Part shown: in pieces, positions 23,340 through 32,976 of the stretch | Numbering within the stretch: the first letter of the stretch is position 1 | Layout of the letters: every line of letters begins with the position of its first letter | Assembly (NCBI GenBank): GCA_902541365.1 | Contig: CACBQK010000003.1 | Coordinates: forward strand, 1 to 64,000 | Origin: an uncultured SAR86 cluster bacterium | GTDB lineage: Bacteria > Pseudomonadota > Gammaproteobacteria > Magnimaribacterales > D2472 | Reading direction: 5' to 3' | DNA: 64,000 nt | The notes under the pieces: generated by a model | The model's database searches: none | What the model was told of the DNA's origin: nothing | The model's input: the letters and a program-made list of their open reading frames with translations, nothing else | Made by a program: the position numbers and the translations under genes

Positions 23340-23939
23340 ATGAATTCGGTAAATCATAAGTATCATCATGGTAATTTGAGGGATGAAATCCTTAGGGTTG
23401 CTTATGATTTTGTTTTAGTGAATGGATATGCAGCAATGAGCCTAAGAGGAATTGCTGATGAATGCAGTGTCTCTGCTACAGCAATCTATAGACACTATAA
23501 AACAAAGGAGCATCTATTAGCTGACGTAGTTGCTAAAGGTTTTATTGAATTTAATACATTTGTAGAAGGAAGTGAGAACGCTGATATTTTTGAAAAGTGC
23601 GATAATTATCTAGAGTTTGCCTTTGATAATAAGAATATTTATGACCTTCTTTTTAGCCAATCAGTAGTTGAATTTCTAAAGTTCCCAAATATCTTGGAGG
23701 TTGCTGATAATGCTTTTCAGACCCTTTTAGAATCAGTAAAAGATCATGATAAAAGTCTTAATGATCTCAGTGCGTCTAACAAAGCGGTTCATATATGGTC
23801 TTTTTTACATGGAATAACAAGTATTTCAAAAAAAATGGATGTTGCCCTGGCCTTGCCCGATAGCGAAATGCCAATTCCAGTAAGATCTATTAAAAGAGCA
23901 AGAGATAACCTTAGACAATTTATTGAAGATTTATTTTGA
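23340..23939 (+). CDS. TetR/AcrR-family transcriptional repressor
   Basis: This 199-residue regulator has an N-terminal helix-turn-helix of TetR type: LRDEILRVAYDFVLVNGYAAMSLRGIADECSVSATAIYRHYKTKEHLLADVVAKGF. The C-terminal half is a helical ligand/dimer domain (CDNYLEFAFDNKNIYDLLFSQ... resembling the TetR_C_33 type). It is transcribed away from the RND adaptor, with two palindromic sites in the 54-base gap, so it very likely represses the pump and itself until a ligand binds. The start at 23340 is supported by MNSVNHKYHHGNLRDEI, a common TetR opening. The rsmD gene begins at a TTG overlapping its stop. Confidence 0.92.
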   Translation: MNSVNHKYHHGNLRDEILRVAYDFVLVNGYAAMSLRGIADECSVSATAIYRHYKTKEHLLADVVAKGFIEFNTFVEGSENADIFEKCDNYLEFAFDNKNIYDLLFSQSVVEFLKFPNILEVADNAFQTLLESVKDHDKSLNDLSASNKAVHIWSFLHGITSISKKMDVALALPDSEMPIPVRSIKRARDNLRQFIEDLF

Positions 23940-24487
23940 AAACTTCTAAAGTAAGAATAATTGGAGGTGTTTTGAAAGGAAATCATATTTCTTTTCCCTC
24001 CTCCTCCAAACTCAGGCCTACATCAAATAAGTTAAGAGAAATTCTTTTTAATTGGTTGAATTTTGAGATAGAGGGTCTTAAATGTGCAGACTGTTTTTCT
24101 GGATCTGGAGCGCTTGGCATAGAGGCAATATCTAGAGGAGCTAAATCAGTTACATTCATTGAAAAAACACCAAAGTTTGCTGCAAGTATCGAAGCCAATC
24201 TTGGAAGGCTGAATATTTCTGAAAGATGCAAAATAGAAATCAAAAATGCTTTTGAGTGGTTAAAGAGTGCATGTCTGGAGGAATTAGATTTAATATTCTT
24301 TGATCCACCATTTTTTGATGAGAGAATTCAAGGTCTTCTTGCTTCTCTAGAATCTCTAAAAATAAAAAAAGGTACATTAATATATTTTGAAAAAAGTACT
24401 TTTGATAAAATAGATATTCCTGATTCATTGAAGTTACTTAAATCGAAAAGCGTTGGAGATGCTGAGGGACTTTTATTAAAAAAATGA
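23936..24487 (+). CDS. rsmD: 16S rRNA (guanine966-N2)-methyltransferase RsmD
   Basis: RsmD methylates G966 of 16S rRNA on the assembled 30S subunit. The protein of 183 residues opens KVRIIGGVLKGNHISFP and KLRPTSNKLREILFNWL, the usual RsmD N-terminus. The SAM motif I is ADCFSGSGALGIEA (about 51-64) and the catalytic motif IV is FFDPPF (Asp123-Pro-Pro-Phe). It starts at TTG within the TetR stop (4-base overlap), and its own end overlaps hemC by 4 bases, so translation is probably coupled. Confidence 0.93.
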   Translation: MKTSKVRIIGGVLKGNHISFPSSSKLRPTSNKLREILFNWLNFEIEGLKCADCFSGSGALGIEAISRGAKSVTFIEKTPKFAASIEANLGRLNISERCKIEIKNAFEWLKSACLEELDLIFFDPPFFDERIQGLLASLESLKIKKGTLIYFEKSTFDKIDIPDSLKLLKSKSVGDAEGLLLKK

Positions 24488-25353
24488 CAATCAAAATTGG
24501 ATCAAGAACTTCAAAGCTTGCTTTAAAACAGGTAGAAATAGCCATGAATAGAATCGGAGTACCTGGTTTTGAAATTGTAGGTGTAGATACTGCTGGAGAT
24601 AAGAGAAGTAGAGAAAATAAAGTTCAGTTTGATAAAAAAAACTTTGTTGAGGATATAGATGATCTGCTTGCGGACAGAAAAATAGATATCGCGATTCATT
24701 CTGCAAAAGATATGCCAGCTGTCTCAAATCTTTCAGATCTTGATGAAATATATATATCTAATGACTTAGCCCAAAGAGATGAAAAATATAACTCCCGAAA
24801 TGACATCCTCATATTCAGAAAGAATGAAGACCCAGTATTTGAAAAAAATATGAAAATAGGCACTTCAAGCTTAAGGCGTAAGTTGCAATCTAAATTCTTC
24901 TTAGAAGCTACAAAAATAGTTAATCTTAATGGGAATGTTGATACTCGAGTAAAAAAATTAAATGATGGTGAATATGATTGCATTATTCTTGCAAAGGCTG
25001 GATGTGAGAGGCTTGAGCTTGATCTAAATTATTCAGAGCTTAATCACCTTACAAATATTTCTCAAGGATCAATCTGTTTACGCTTTAATAAGAAAAGAGA
25101 GGACATCCTTAATCTATTAGAGCCCTTCAGTGATGATGAAATGAAAAGAAAGATTGATGAGTGTAATAATTTTCTTAATCTTATTAAAGCAGACTGCAAT
25201 TCAGCAGTTGCAGTAGATTATAAGGATGAAGTTTTGCAAGCAGAGGTGTATGGTAAGAATGAATATATTAAGTTCTCTGCACTTGATGCAGATGAAGCCT
25301 TTATACGCTTTATGGAGTTAGATGGTTTAAGGTTGCTGAATGAACATAGTTGA
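24484..25353 (+). CDS. hemC: Porphobilinogen deaminase (hydroxymethylbilane synthase)
   Basis: HemC joins four porphobilinogens into hydroxymethylbilane. It has KIGSRTSKLALKQ at the start, IAIHSAKDMPA with the catalytic Asp76, GTSSLRRKLQ and NLNGNVDTRVKKL for substrate phosphates, and Cys238 in IKADCNSAVAV, which would hold the dipyrromethane cofactor. At 289 residues it is about 20 shorter than E. coli HemC. The segment QGSICLRFNKK replaces the usual 'QGalgiE.r'. It overlaps rsmD by 4 and hemD by 14 bases. hemB, for the step before, is 2.3 kb away on the other strand. Confidence 0.94.
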   Translation: MTIKIGSRTSKLALKQVEIAMNRIGVPGFEIVGVDTAGDKRSRENKVQFDKKNFVEDIDDLLADRKIDIAIHSAKDMPAVSNLSDLDEIYISNDLAQRDEKYNSRNDILIFRKNEDPVFEKNMKIGTSSLRRKLQSKFFLEATKIVNLNGNVDTRVKKLNDGEYDCIILAKAGCERLELDLNYSELNHLTNISQGSICLRFNKKREDILNLLEPFSDDEMKRKIDECNNFLNLIKADCNSAVAVDYKDEVLQAEVYGKNEYIKFSALDADEAFIRFMELDGLRLLNEHS

Positions 25354-25993
25354 TACAAGAGCAAGGAATACTTTTAATTTTGTTAAAAGAAAGAATATAA
25401 AAAATATTCCCCTTTTTGAGCTTTCTTTTTTAGATCACTCAATAGATATTTCTGACTATTCAGATGTTATATTCCAAAGCACGCCTTCTGTTGAGTTTTT
25501 TAATCATCATAAGGATTTAATAGATAAAAATGTCTTTGCAATGGGACCAGGAACACAATCCTCTTTGGGTGCAAAAGGGATTTCTTCAAAAATACCTGAA
25601 GATCCTGGATCTGAGAGTCTCAAAAAACTAATTAAGAGTAGTATTGGTTCCGGGAAGTTCTTAATTGTTAAAGGTCAAGGCGGCTTAAATATTATTTCTG
25701 ATTATCTTGAAGCTGAGGGAGCTGAGGTTGACACTGTTCAGAATTATCAACGAGTAAGATTTTCATCTTATTCCAATCTAAGTAAAGACTTTGATAATGC
25801 AGATTTTGTAATCTTTCCAAGCAGACTGGCTGCTGAGATATATTTCCAAGAAATCTACAATCCAGATATAAACAGTAAATTTGTAACTATCTCATCAAGG
25901 ATTAGGGATTATGTCGACTCTTTGGGCTTTGAGAACTCCCAGCTGGATTATTTTGCTGATAACTTTGAGTCTGAAATATTAAATCTTATTTAG
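25340..25993 (+). CDS. hemD: Uroporphyrinogen-III synthase
   Basis: HemD inverts ring D and closes hydroxymethylbilane to uroporphyrinogen III. The family is poorly conserved, but at 217 residues this protein has the expected two-lobed outline. [14 protein letters not shown] resembles the 'd.viftS.nav..f' strand, [16 protein letters not shown] the 'aiG..Ta.aL...G' segment, and [32 protein letters not shown] the 'l...g..gr..l...L...G..v..v..Y' hinge. Its start lies inside hemC (14-base overlap), the normal hemC-hemD coupling. Its stop overlaps convergent rho by 8 bases. Confidence 0.85.
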   Translation: MNIVDTRARNTFNFVKRKNIKNIPLFELSFLDHSIDISDYSDVIFQSTPSVEFFNHHKDLIDKNVFAMGPGTQSSLGAKGISSKIPEDPGSESLKKLIKSSIGSGKFLIVKGQGGLNIISDYLEAEGAEVDTVQNYQRVRFSSYSNLSKDFDNADFVIFPSRLAAEIYFQEIYNPDINSKFVTISSRIRDYVDSLGFENSQLDYFADNFESEILNLI

Positions 25994-27266
25994 ATTTCTT
26001 TTTTCCATTTCCATTTTTCATAGAATCAAAGAACTCAGAGTTGGTTTTAAATGATTTTAGTCTATCAATTAAAAATTCTATTCCTTGAGAATCTTCCATA
26101 GGATCTGTTACTTTTCTAACAGCCCACATGAGTCTTAACTCTTCTTCAGAAGTTAGGAGATCTTCTCTTCTTGTTCCAGATCTTCTTACATTGATAGCAG
26201 GATAAATTCTCTTTTCAGCAATCTTTCTTTCAAGATGGATTTCCATATTTCCCGTGCCTTTAAATTCTTCATAGATAACTTCATCCATTTTAGAACCTGT
26301 ATCTACTAAGGCTGTAGCTAAAATTGTTAAACTTCCACCTTCTTCTAAATTTCTTGCAGCACCAAAGAATCTTTTTGGTCTTTCAAGAGCATTTGAATCA
26401 ACACCACCACTCAAAATTTTTCCTGAGGCAGGCTGAACAGAATTATAAGCTCTTCCAAGTCGAGTAATAGAATCAAGAAGAATTACAACATCCTGCTTAT
26501 GCTCAACTAATCTTTTTGCTTTTTCAATAACCATATCAGCCACTTGCACATGTCTTGAAGGCGGCTCATCAAAAGTACTTGCAATTACTTGACCCCTTAC
26601 AGTTCTTGTCATCTCTGTAACTTCTTCAGGTCTTTCATCTATTAAAAGAACTATCAGCTTGGTTTCAGGATTGTTACTAGTAATTGAATGCGCAATACTT
26701 TGCAGCATCAATGTCTTACCAGCTTTTGGAGGTGAAACTATTAAACCTCTCTGTCCTTTACCAACGGGAGCTATTAAATCTATTATTCTTGCAGATAAAT
26801 CTTCATTAGAACCACTACCTTGCTCAAGAACTAATCTTTCATTAGGAAATAATGGAGTAAGATTTTCAAATAGTATTTTCTTTTTGGCGTTTTCAGGAGT
26901 CTCGCCATTAATTGTCTCAACCTGAACGAGAGCAGTATATTTTTCTTTATCCTTAGGAGGTCTTATTTTCCCCTGAATCTCATCACCCTTTCGAAGACTA
27001 AACTTTCTTATTTGACTTGGTGAGATATAAATATCATCCGGTCCAGCACAATATGAGCCTTCTGCTGACCTTAAAAAGCCAAAACCATCATTTAAGATTT
27101 CTAGTACTCCGCCACCGAATATATCAATCCCATCATCAGCTTGTTTTTTTAGAATTTGGAAAATGATATCTTGCTTTTTGAGTCTGCCTACATCTTCTAA
27201 GCCTAGCTTTTCAGCTATCTCAACAAGCTCGGTAATCGTTTTAGTTTTTACTTCACTTAAGTTCAT
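25986..27266 (-). CDS. rho: Transcription termination factor Rho
   Basis: Rho is the hexameric RNA-dependent ATPase that ends transcription at unstructured C-rich RNA. Its 426 residues show the N-terminal [20 protein letters not shown], the RNA-binding cold-shock domain ([34 protein letters not shown]), the P-loop [20 protein letters not shown], the Walker [17 protein letters not shown], the Q/R-loop region [23 protein letters not shown], and [11 protein letters not shown]. It is downstream of trxA on the same strand, as in E. coli, across a 101-base gap that may carry its own promoter. It is the last gene of a long same-strand run beginning with the esterase. Confidence 0.98.
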   Translation of the reverse strand: MNLSEVKTKTITELVEIAEKLGLEDVGRLKKQDIIFQILKKQADDGIDIFGGGVLEILNDGFGFLRSAEGSYCAGPDDIYISPSQIRKFSLRKGDEIQGKIRPPKDKEKYTALVQVETINGETPENAKKKILFENLTPLFPNERLVLEQGSGSNEDLSARIIDLIAPVGKGQRGLIVSPPKAGKTLMLQSIAHSITSNNPETKLIVLLIDERPEEVTEMTRTVRGQVIASTFDEPPSRHVQVADMVIEKAKRLVEHKQDVVILLDSITRLGRAYNSVQPASGKILSGGVDSNALERPKRFFGAARNLEEGGSLTILATALVDTGSKMDEVIYEEFKGTGNMEIHLERKIAEKRIYPAINVRRSGTRREDLLTSEEELRLMWAVRKVTDPMEDSQGIEFLIDRLKSFKTNSEFFDSMKNGNGKKKSK

Positions 27267-27367
27267 TAGTTATATCGAAAAATTCCTCTGAAAATTTGAA
27301 TTGATATCAAAAAGATATCTAAGAAGGTTTGATAATATAAGTTTTTTTGGTATTTTGCAAAAAAAAT

Positions 27368-27691
27368 CTATATTTCTGTATCTATAAATTCTCCTAATTG
27401 TTCTTGAGTTAGAGCTCCTACTTGAACTCCTGAAACTTCACCTGATTTAAAAATTATTAAGGAAGGAATAGATCTAATACCATATTGAACAGCAAGATCT
27501 CTATGCTCTTCAATATCAACTTTGCAAACTTTTATTTGCTCGCCATATTGTTGCGCTGCCTCTTCTACTCTTGGAGCCAGCTGCTTGCATGGACCACACC
27601 ATTCAGCCCAAAAATCTACTAATACTGGAACATCTGAACTTAAAACTTCTTTTTCAAATGTTTCTGTTGTTACTTCTTTTACATTACTCAT
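27368..27691 (-). CDS. trxA: Thioredoxin
   Basis: This 107-residue thioredoxin has the active site WAEWCGPCKQLAP (Cys32, Cys35) and the cis-Pro segment YGIRSIPSLIIFKSGE. It reduces disulfides in cytoplasmic enzymes and, in organisms that have DsbD, feeds electrons to it. It overlaps hemB by 4 bases (ATGA) and precedes rho, which matches the trxA-rho order of other gammaproteobacteria. Confidence 0.96.
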   Translation of the reverse strand: MSNVKEVTTETFEKEVLSSDVPVLVDFWAEWCGPCKQLAPRVEEAAQQYGEQIKVCKVDIEEHRDLAVQYGIRSIPSLIIFKSGEVSGVQVGALTQEQLGEFIDTEI

Positions 27692-28680
27692 AAATTAAAT
27701 TCCTTTATTAAATCTTTAGCGAAATATGTAAGAACTGCATCTGCACCAGCTCTTTTGAAGCTTGTTAAAGATTCTATTATAACACCTTTATCAAGCCATC
27801 CTTTATTAACTGATTCCATTATCATTGCATACTCTCCGCTTACCTGGTATGCAAAAGTTGGAACCTTAAATTCTTCTTTAATTTTAGAGATAATATCTAA
27901 ATAAGGCATGCCTGGCTTTACCATTACGATATCAGCACCCTCTTCAATGTCCATAGCAACCTCGTTAAGGGCTTCAAGTGAATTTGCAGGATTCATCTGA
28001 TAAGAAGATTTATCAGAAGTACCTAGATTGTTTTTAGAATTAACAGCATCTCTAAAGGGCCCATAGAATTTTGAATTATATTTTGCTGCATATGACAAAA
28101 TTATTTTGTCTTCAAAGTTATTTTCATCTAATTTTTTTCTAATAACTCCGATGCGTCCATCCATCATGTCTGAAGGAGCAATAATATCTGCACCAGCTTC
28201 TGCTAGAACAAGAGATTGCTCTGTGAGAACCTCTAGTGTTTGATCATTTAAGATCTCATCATTCTCCAAAATTCCATCATGGCCATGATCTGTATAAGGA
28301 TCTAAGGCAACATCAGCAATGACTAACATCTCAGGAAATTTAGATTTAATAGAACCTAATACTCTTGAAATAAAATTATCTCTTTTTATGGCTTCGGTAC
28401 CTTTAGAGTCTTTTTTTAAAGGATCTATAACAGGAAATATAGCTATTGCTCTTATTCCCAGTTGGTTAATTTCTTCAATCTCTTTTAAAACAGAGTCTTC
28501 ACCAAATCTAAAGATACCAGGCATTGATTCTATAGGCTCTTTATCGCTTAAACCTTCTTTTACAAATACAGGTTGGATTAGATCATTTTTAGTCACCGCG
28601 CATTCGCTGGTCAAATCAATTATGGATTCTGACTGCCTTAATCTTCGTAATCTAGTTGACGGATATTTCCTTGAAATCAT
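27688..28680 (-). CDS. hemB: Delta-aminolevulinic acid dehydratase (porphobilinogen synthase)
   Basis: HemB condenses two 5-aminolevulinates into porphobilinogen. The 330-residue protein contains YPSTRLRRLRQSESI near the start, DVALDPYTDHGHDGIL (the magnesium/zinc-site region, here Asp-rich rather than Cys-rich, which suggests the magnesium type), the Schiff-base Lys segment IILSYAAKYNSKFYGPFRDA, and GADIVMVKPGMPYLDII with the second active-site Lys. It sits 3 bases after ilvD and overlaps trxA. hemC and hemD lie 2.3 kb away on the opposite strand. Confidence 0.96.
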   Translation of the reverse strand: MISRKYPSTRLRRLRQSESIIDLTSECAVTKNDLIQPVFVKEGLSDKEPIESMPGIFRFGEDSVLKEIEEINQLGIRAIAIFPVIDPLKKDSKGTEAIKRDNFISRVLGSIKSKFPEMLVIADVALDPYTDHGHDGILENDEILNDQTLEVLTEQSLVLAEAGADIIAPSDMMDGRIGVIRKKLDENNFEDKIILSYAAKYNSKFYGPFRDAVNSKNNLGTSDKSSYQMNPANSLEALNEVAMDIEEGADIVMVKPGMPYLDIISKIKEEFKVPTFAYQVSGEYAMIMESVNKGWLDKGVIIESLTSFKRAGADAVLTYFAKDLIKEFNL

Positions 28681-28683
28681 AAA

Positions 28684-30345
28684 TTAATCAGTAATAGCTC
28701 CTAAGGATGCAGATTGTACACTTTTTGAGTATTTTGATAAGACACCTTTTTTAGGAAGCTCTTTATTTGGTTTAAAGTTATCTAATCTTTTTTGGAGCTC
28801 CTCATCAGATATATCGATAGAAATTGAGTTTGTCTCAGCATCTATTGTTATTTTGTCTTCATTTTCAATGACTCCGATGGGTCCGCCAACATATGCTTCT
28901 GGAGAAATATGTCCAACAACAAAACCATGAGTTCCGCCAGAAAATCTTCCATCAGTAATAAATGCGACTTTATCGCCTAAGCCTTGTCCCATTATTGCAG
29001 AAGTAGGTTTTAACATTTCTCTCATACCAGGGCCTCCTTTTGGTCCCTCATATCTAATAACAACTACATCTCCCTCATTAATTAGGTTATTTTGAATTGC
29101 CTCATTTCCATCTTCTTCAGAGTCAAATACTTTTGCCGTGCCAGTGAATTTTAGCCCTTCATTTCCTGTAATCTTAGCTACTGCTCCTTCAGGAGCTAAG
29201 TTGCCATAAAGAATACGCAAATGACTACTGCTTTTAATTGGATTTGATATTTCTCTAATAATTGTCTGATTATCTGGATATGGATCAACTTCTGAAAGAT
29301 TTTCTGAAATAGTTTTTCCTGAAACTGTTAAACAGTCGCCATGAAGTAAGTCTACATCGAGTAACATTTTCATGAGTGGCTGAATGCCGCCAACTTTATT
29401 CAGTGAGGACATATAATTCTCACCGAATGGTTTAATATCAGCTACTACAGGCACTCTTTTACCTATTCTTGTAAAGTCATCTAAATCTAAATCAACATTG
29501 ATAGCATGCGCCATAGCAATAAGATGAAGTACTGCATTGGTTGATCCTCCAAGCGCAATAACTACTGTGATTGCATTTTCGAATGCTTCCTTGGTCATAA
29601 TGTCAGAGGGTTTAATATCTTTTTCAAGGAGATTCTCAATTGCACTCCCTGTATTTATACAATCATTCTTTTTATCATCAGAAACTGCATCCTGACTACT
29701 GCTTCCAGGAAGAGACATTCCAAGAGCTTCAATTGCAGACGCCATCGTATTAGCTGTATACATTCCTCCACATGATCCAGGCCCCACAACTGAAACCTTT
29801 TCAACAGAGATTAATTCCTCTTCAGAGATTGAGCCTTTTGAGAACTCTCCAGTTTTTTCACAAACAGTCACATAATCAGTATTCTGCTCACTTGGTCTAA
29901 TAGAGCCGCCATAAATAAATAAAGATGGTCTATTAAGTCTGGCCAAACCAATAATTACACCTGGCATATTTTTGTCGCAGCCCCCAATACCTACTACTCC
30001 ATCATAGCCCAAACAACCTACAACTGTTTCTATAGAGTCAGCTATGACTTCTCTTGAAACGAGAGAATATTTCATCCCCTCCGTACCCATAGAAATGCCA
30101 TCAGAGACAGTAATTGTGTTAAATGTTACAGCCTTACATCCTGAATTATTGACTGACTCTTCAACAATTTCTGCAAGGGAGTTTAGGTGTATATTGCATG
30201 GAGTTACACTTGCCCCGAGCGAAGCAATTCCAACAATAGATTTTTCAAAATCCTCATCCTTAAATCCTGCACCACGCAACATTGATCTTGATGCCGCCTG
30301 CTGGGGACCGTCATGCAATATTTTTGAATACTTCCTATTTGGCAT
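28684..30345 (-). CDS. ilvD: Dihydroxy-acid dehydratase
   Basis: IlvD is the Fe-S dehydratase for the third shared step of branched-chain amino acid synthesis. Its 553 residues carry [59 protein letters not shown] and [29 protein letters not shown]. Cys residues in CN, GCDK and GSCGG are the expected cluster ligands. The C-terminus has [42 protein letters not shown]. At 553 residues it belongs to the shorter group, unlike E. coli's 616. The other ilv genes are 13 kb away. It is preceded by the interrupted ABC gene with a single-base gap. Confidence 0.96.
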   Translation of the reverse strand: MPNRKYSKILHDGPQQAASRSMLRGAGFKDEDFEKSIVGIASLGASVTPCNIHLNSLAEIVEESVNNSGCKAVTFNTITVSDGISMGTEGMKYSLVSREVIADSIETVVGCLGYDGVVGIGGCDKNMPGVIIGLARLNRPSLFIYGGSIRPSEQNTDYVTVCEKTGEFSKGSISEEELISVEKVSVVGPGSCGGMYTANTMASAIEALGMSLPGSSSQDAVSDDKKNDCINTGSAIENLLEKDIKPSDIMTKEAFENAITVVIALGGSTNAVLHLIAMAHAINVDLDLDDFTRIGKRVPVVADIKPFGENYMSSLNKVGGIQPLMKMLLDVDLLHGDCLTVSGKTISENLSEVDPYPDNQTIIREISNPIKSSSHLRILYGNLAPEGAVAKITGNEGLKFTGTAKVFDSEEDGNEAIQNNLINEGDVVVIRYEGPKGGPGMREMLKPTSAIMGQGLGDKVAFITDGRFSGGTHGFVVGHISPEAYVGGPIGVIENEDKITIDAETNSISIDISDEELQKRLDNFKPNKELPKKGVLSKYSKSVQSASLGAITD

Positions 30346-30346
30346 C

Positions 30347-31945
30347 TTAATTTGATGAGTATTTAAGAGCTGCTCTTAAAAGTTTTTGAGTATATTCCTG
30401 TTGAGGATTTTCAAAAACCTCATCAGCTTTACCATACTCTACTAACTTTCCCTCACTCATAACAAAAATCTGATCGCACATAGATCTTATTACTTTGAGA
30501 TCATGGCTAATAAATAAATATGTTAATTCATATTTGTCTTGTAATCTTTTTAAAACGTCTATCACTTGAATCTGAATGGATCTATCAAGCGCTGATGTTG
30601 GCTCATCAAGGATCATGAATTTCGGGTTTAAGATTATCGATCTAGCAATTGCGATTCTTTGTCTTTGACCACCAGAAAATTCATGTGGATATTTAAAAAT
30701 TAGGCTGTCATCTAATCCAACATCTTTCATCACATTTGATATTTTTTCTATCTTTTCTTCATTGGAAAAATCAAAATGTATATCCAAGCCCTCTCCTATT
30801 ATTTCACCAACTGTCATTCTTGGTGACAGCGATCCATAAGGATCTTGAAAAACTATTTGAATATCTTTTTTTAATAATTTCTTTTCAGCTGATCTAAGAT
30901 CTTTAATTGATTTACCATTAAATTTAATTGATCCTTCAAAATCAAGAAGATTTATAATCGCTTTTCCTAGTGTTGATTTACCAGAACCTGACTCTCCAAC
31001 CACGCCAACTGTTGAATTTCTTGGAATTTTTAAAGAAATATCAGAAACCGCACAAAATCTATCAGTTTTAAATAGCTTTTTTGATGGTATTTTATAAAAA
31101 ACACTTAGGTTTGAAATATCTAAAATATTATCCTCTGAAACAAGTAAATGATCTTTTTCTCTAGGCTCTGATTTTAAAAGCTTGATGGTGTATTCATGTT
31201 TTGGATTAGAGAAAATTTCCGTTGTTACACCTTGTTCAACAATTTTCCCTTCTTTCATAACACAAACTCTGTCACTAAACTTCTCAACTAGTCCTAAATC
31301 ATGGGTAATAAATAGAATTGACATTCCAAGCTTCTCTTTAAGCCTATTCATTAAATCAAGAATCTGGGCTTGAATAGTTACATCCAAAGCTGTTGTTGGT
31401 TCGTCAGCAATAAGAAGCTCAGGTTCATTAATAAGTGACATTGCAATCATTATCCTTTGACGCTGTCCTCCAGAGAGTTCGTGAGGATAGGATTTATATC
31501 TTCTTTCTAGATCAGGAATCTCAACAAGTTGCATCAACTCTTTTGCTTTATTTTCTGCATCTTTTTTTGAAATATCTTCATGACTTAAAATGGATTCGGT
31601 AATTTAATTACCGACTCTGTGATAGGGGTTGAGTGATGTCATTGGTTCCTGGAAAATCATAGATATTTTCTTTCCGCGAATTGATTGAAGTTGTTTGTTG
31701 GACATTTCCAATATTTCAGAATGATTAAATTTAATTGATGAATCCTTACTAAAAATTGTTTTACCCTCTGGCAAAAGTTGTAATATCGACATCGCTGAGA
31801 CTGACTTTCCAGATCCAGATTCTCCAACCAAAGCCATAGTCTCATTTTTATTTATTTCAAAAGAAGCATCTTCTACAGCTGTGAAAATAGAATCTCTTAC
31901 TTTAAAACCAACGGTAAGATTTTTTACTTCTAATAAATTACTCAT
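30347..31945 (-). pseudogene. Dual-ATPase peptide-type ABC transporter gene (YejF/DppDF-like) interrupted by one in-frame TAA
   Basis: The ORF track shows two pieces (31604-31945 and 30347-31537), but they lie in the same frame and join into one protein of about 530 residues, like E. coli YejF. The first half has Walker A GESGSGKS and Q-loop MIFQEPMTSLNPYHRVGN, then TAA at 31604-31606. Reading straight on gives ITESILSHEDISKKDAENKAKEL and then LSGGQRQRIMIAMSLINEPELLIADEPTTALD. Gln is usual at that spot (VGxQI), so a CAA-to-TAA change is the simplest cause. The second ATPase half is intact (GESGSGKST, FSGGQRQRIAIARS, LDEPTSALD). No permease or binding protein is nearby. It could be decaying, polymorphic, an assembly error, or expressed as two pieces. 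Confidence 0.85.
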
Positions 31946-32976
31946 AAGTTTCTTTTAATCTCTCTAAAAATATCTATTGTTGCTAATTTAGCAGTTTTTA
32001 ATCTAGTTATATTGATGAAGCTGTGGAATAAACTTGGATAATGAATTTGCTTTACATTTTTTCCCATATCATTCAATTTTGCTGCATATGCTTCTGCCTC
32101 ATCACACAGCGGATCAAAACCGGCGGTAATTATAACTGTTTTGGTATCAAATTTATTATTATTATCAATTTTCAGCAGATCAAATCTTGAATCTAAATTA
32201 TTCGCTTCCTCTGCGGTGATATAGTGCCAAAACCACTTCATCTGCTCTTTTGTCAGCAAGAAATTCTCTCCAAGCCTCTCTAGAGATGGAAAATCTAATG
32301 ATGGAGACACCATTGGATATATTAAGACCTGCAAGAAGGGAAGTTCTTTATCTTTTAGACTACGATCATGAAGTAATGATGCAGCTAAGTGACCTCCGGC
32401 ACTATCACCGCAGATAATTATTTGTTCTTTGCTGTATCCATGCCTTCTCAACCACTCAAAGGCAATGTTGGCTTCCTGAAGAGCTTTTGGGAATTTATTC
32501 TCTGGAGAGAGGCTATACTCCAATGAAAAAATTTTTGTATTTAGCTCTTCACACATAAAGGATACAACTGGATCATATACATCTATGTTGGATATTGCAT
32601 AACCTCCTCCATGAAAGAACAAAACACATTTATCAGACATTTCTGAGTCAAGCGAATACTGTCTTAGGACTAAGTTATTCTTTTGATCAATAATAAGATC
32701 TTCTTTTTGTATTATTTTTTTTTGGGCAGCATTATTATTTATCTTAATCCTTAAATTAGCCATTTTTTTACGCATATCATCGGAAAAATTAGACATATCT
32801 AAGACATATCCAAATTTTGTAGAGAACCAAGATATTAAAGAGATATAAATCATAGATTGATAATCAAAAACCTCATTTTTATAACTAATCTCCTTTCTAA
32901 GTGTTAGTATTTTTAGAGCCCAGTTAGGTAAAATAAAGAAAATACTTAAGAGAGAGTTAATTAAAAAATGTTTCAT
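31942..32976 (-). CDS. Alpha/beta hydrolase, hormone-sensitive-lipase (family IV) esterase-like
   Basis: This 344-residue hydrolase has the HSL-family oxyanion motif FFHGGGYAISN, the nucleophile motif ICGDSAGGHLAASLL, an acid residue in TAGFDPLCDEAEAYA and a His in YPSLFHSFINI. These give a full Ser-Asp-His triad of the alpha/beta-hydrolase fold. A hydrophobic N-terminal stretch (FLINSLLSIFFILPNWALKIL) could be a membrane anchor. Likely substrates are short-chain or sterol-type esters, but this cannot be told. It overlaps the ABC ATPase start by 4 bases, and its own start overlaps the start of the divergent DsbD-alpha gene. Confidence 0.85.
   Translation of the reverse strand: MKHFLINSLLSIFFILPNWALKILTLRKEISYKNEVFDYQSMIYISLISWFSTKFGYVLDMSNFSDDMRKKMANLRIKINNNAAQKKIIQKEDLIIDQKNNLVLRQYSLDSEMSDKCVLFFHGGGYAISNIDVYDPVVSFMCEELNTKIFSLEYSLSPENKFPKALQEANIAFEWLRRHGYSKEQIIICGDSAGGHLAASLLHDRSLKDKELPFLQVLIYPMVSPSLDFPSLERLGENFLLTKEQMKWFWHYITAEEANNLDSRFDLLKIDNNNKFDTKTVIITAGFDPLCDEAEAYAAKLNDMGKNVKQIHYPSLFHSFINITRLKTAKLATIDIFREIKRNL

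Noticed and set aside
28319-28687. 122-residue + strand ORF opposite hemB
   Set aside because: It is a shadow of hemB; hemB has all catalytic motifs over the same bases.
31604-31606. Genome-wide stop-codon reassignment of TAA to Gln
   Set aside because: Many intact genes in the window end at TAA at their normal family length, so the single internal TAA is a local event.
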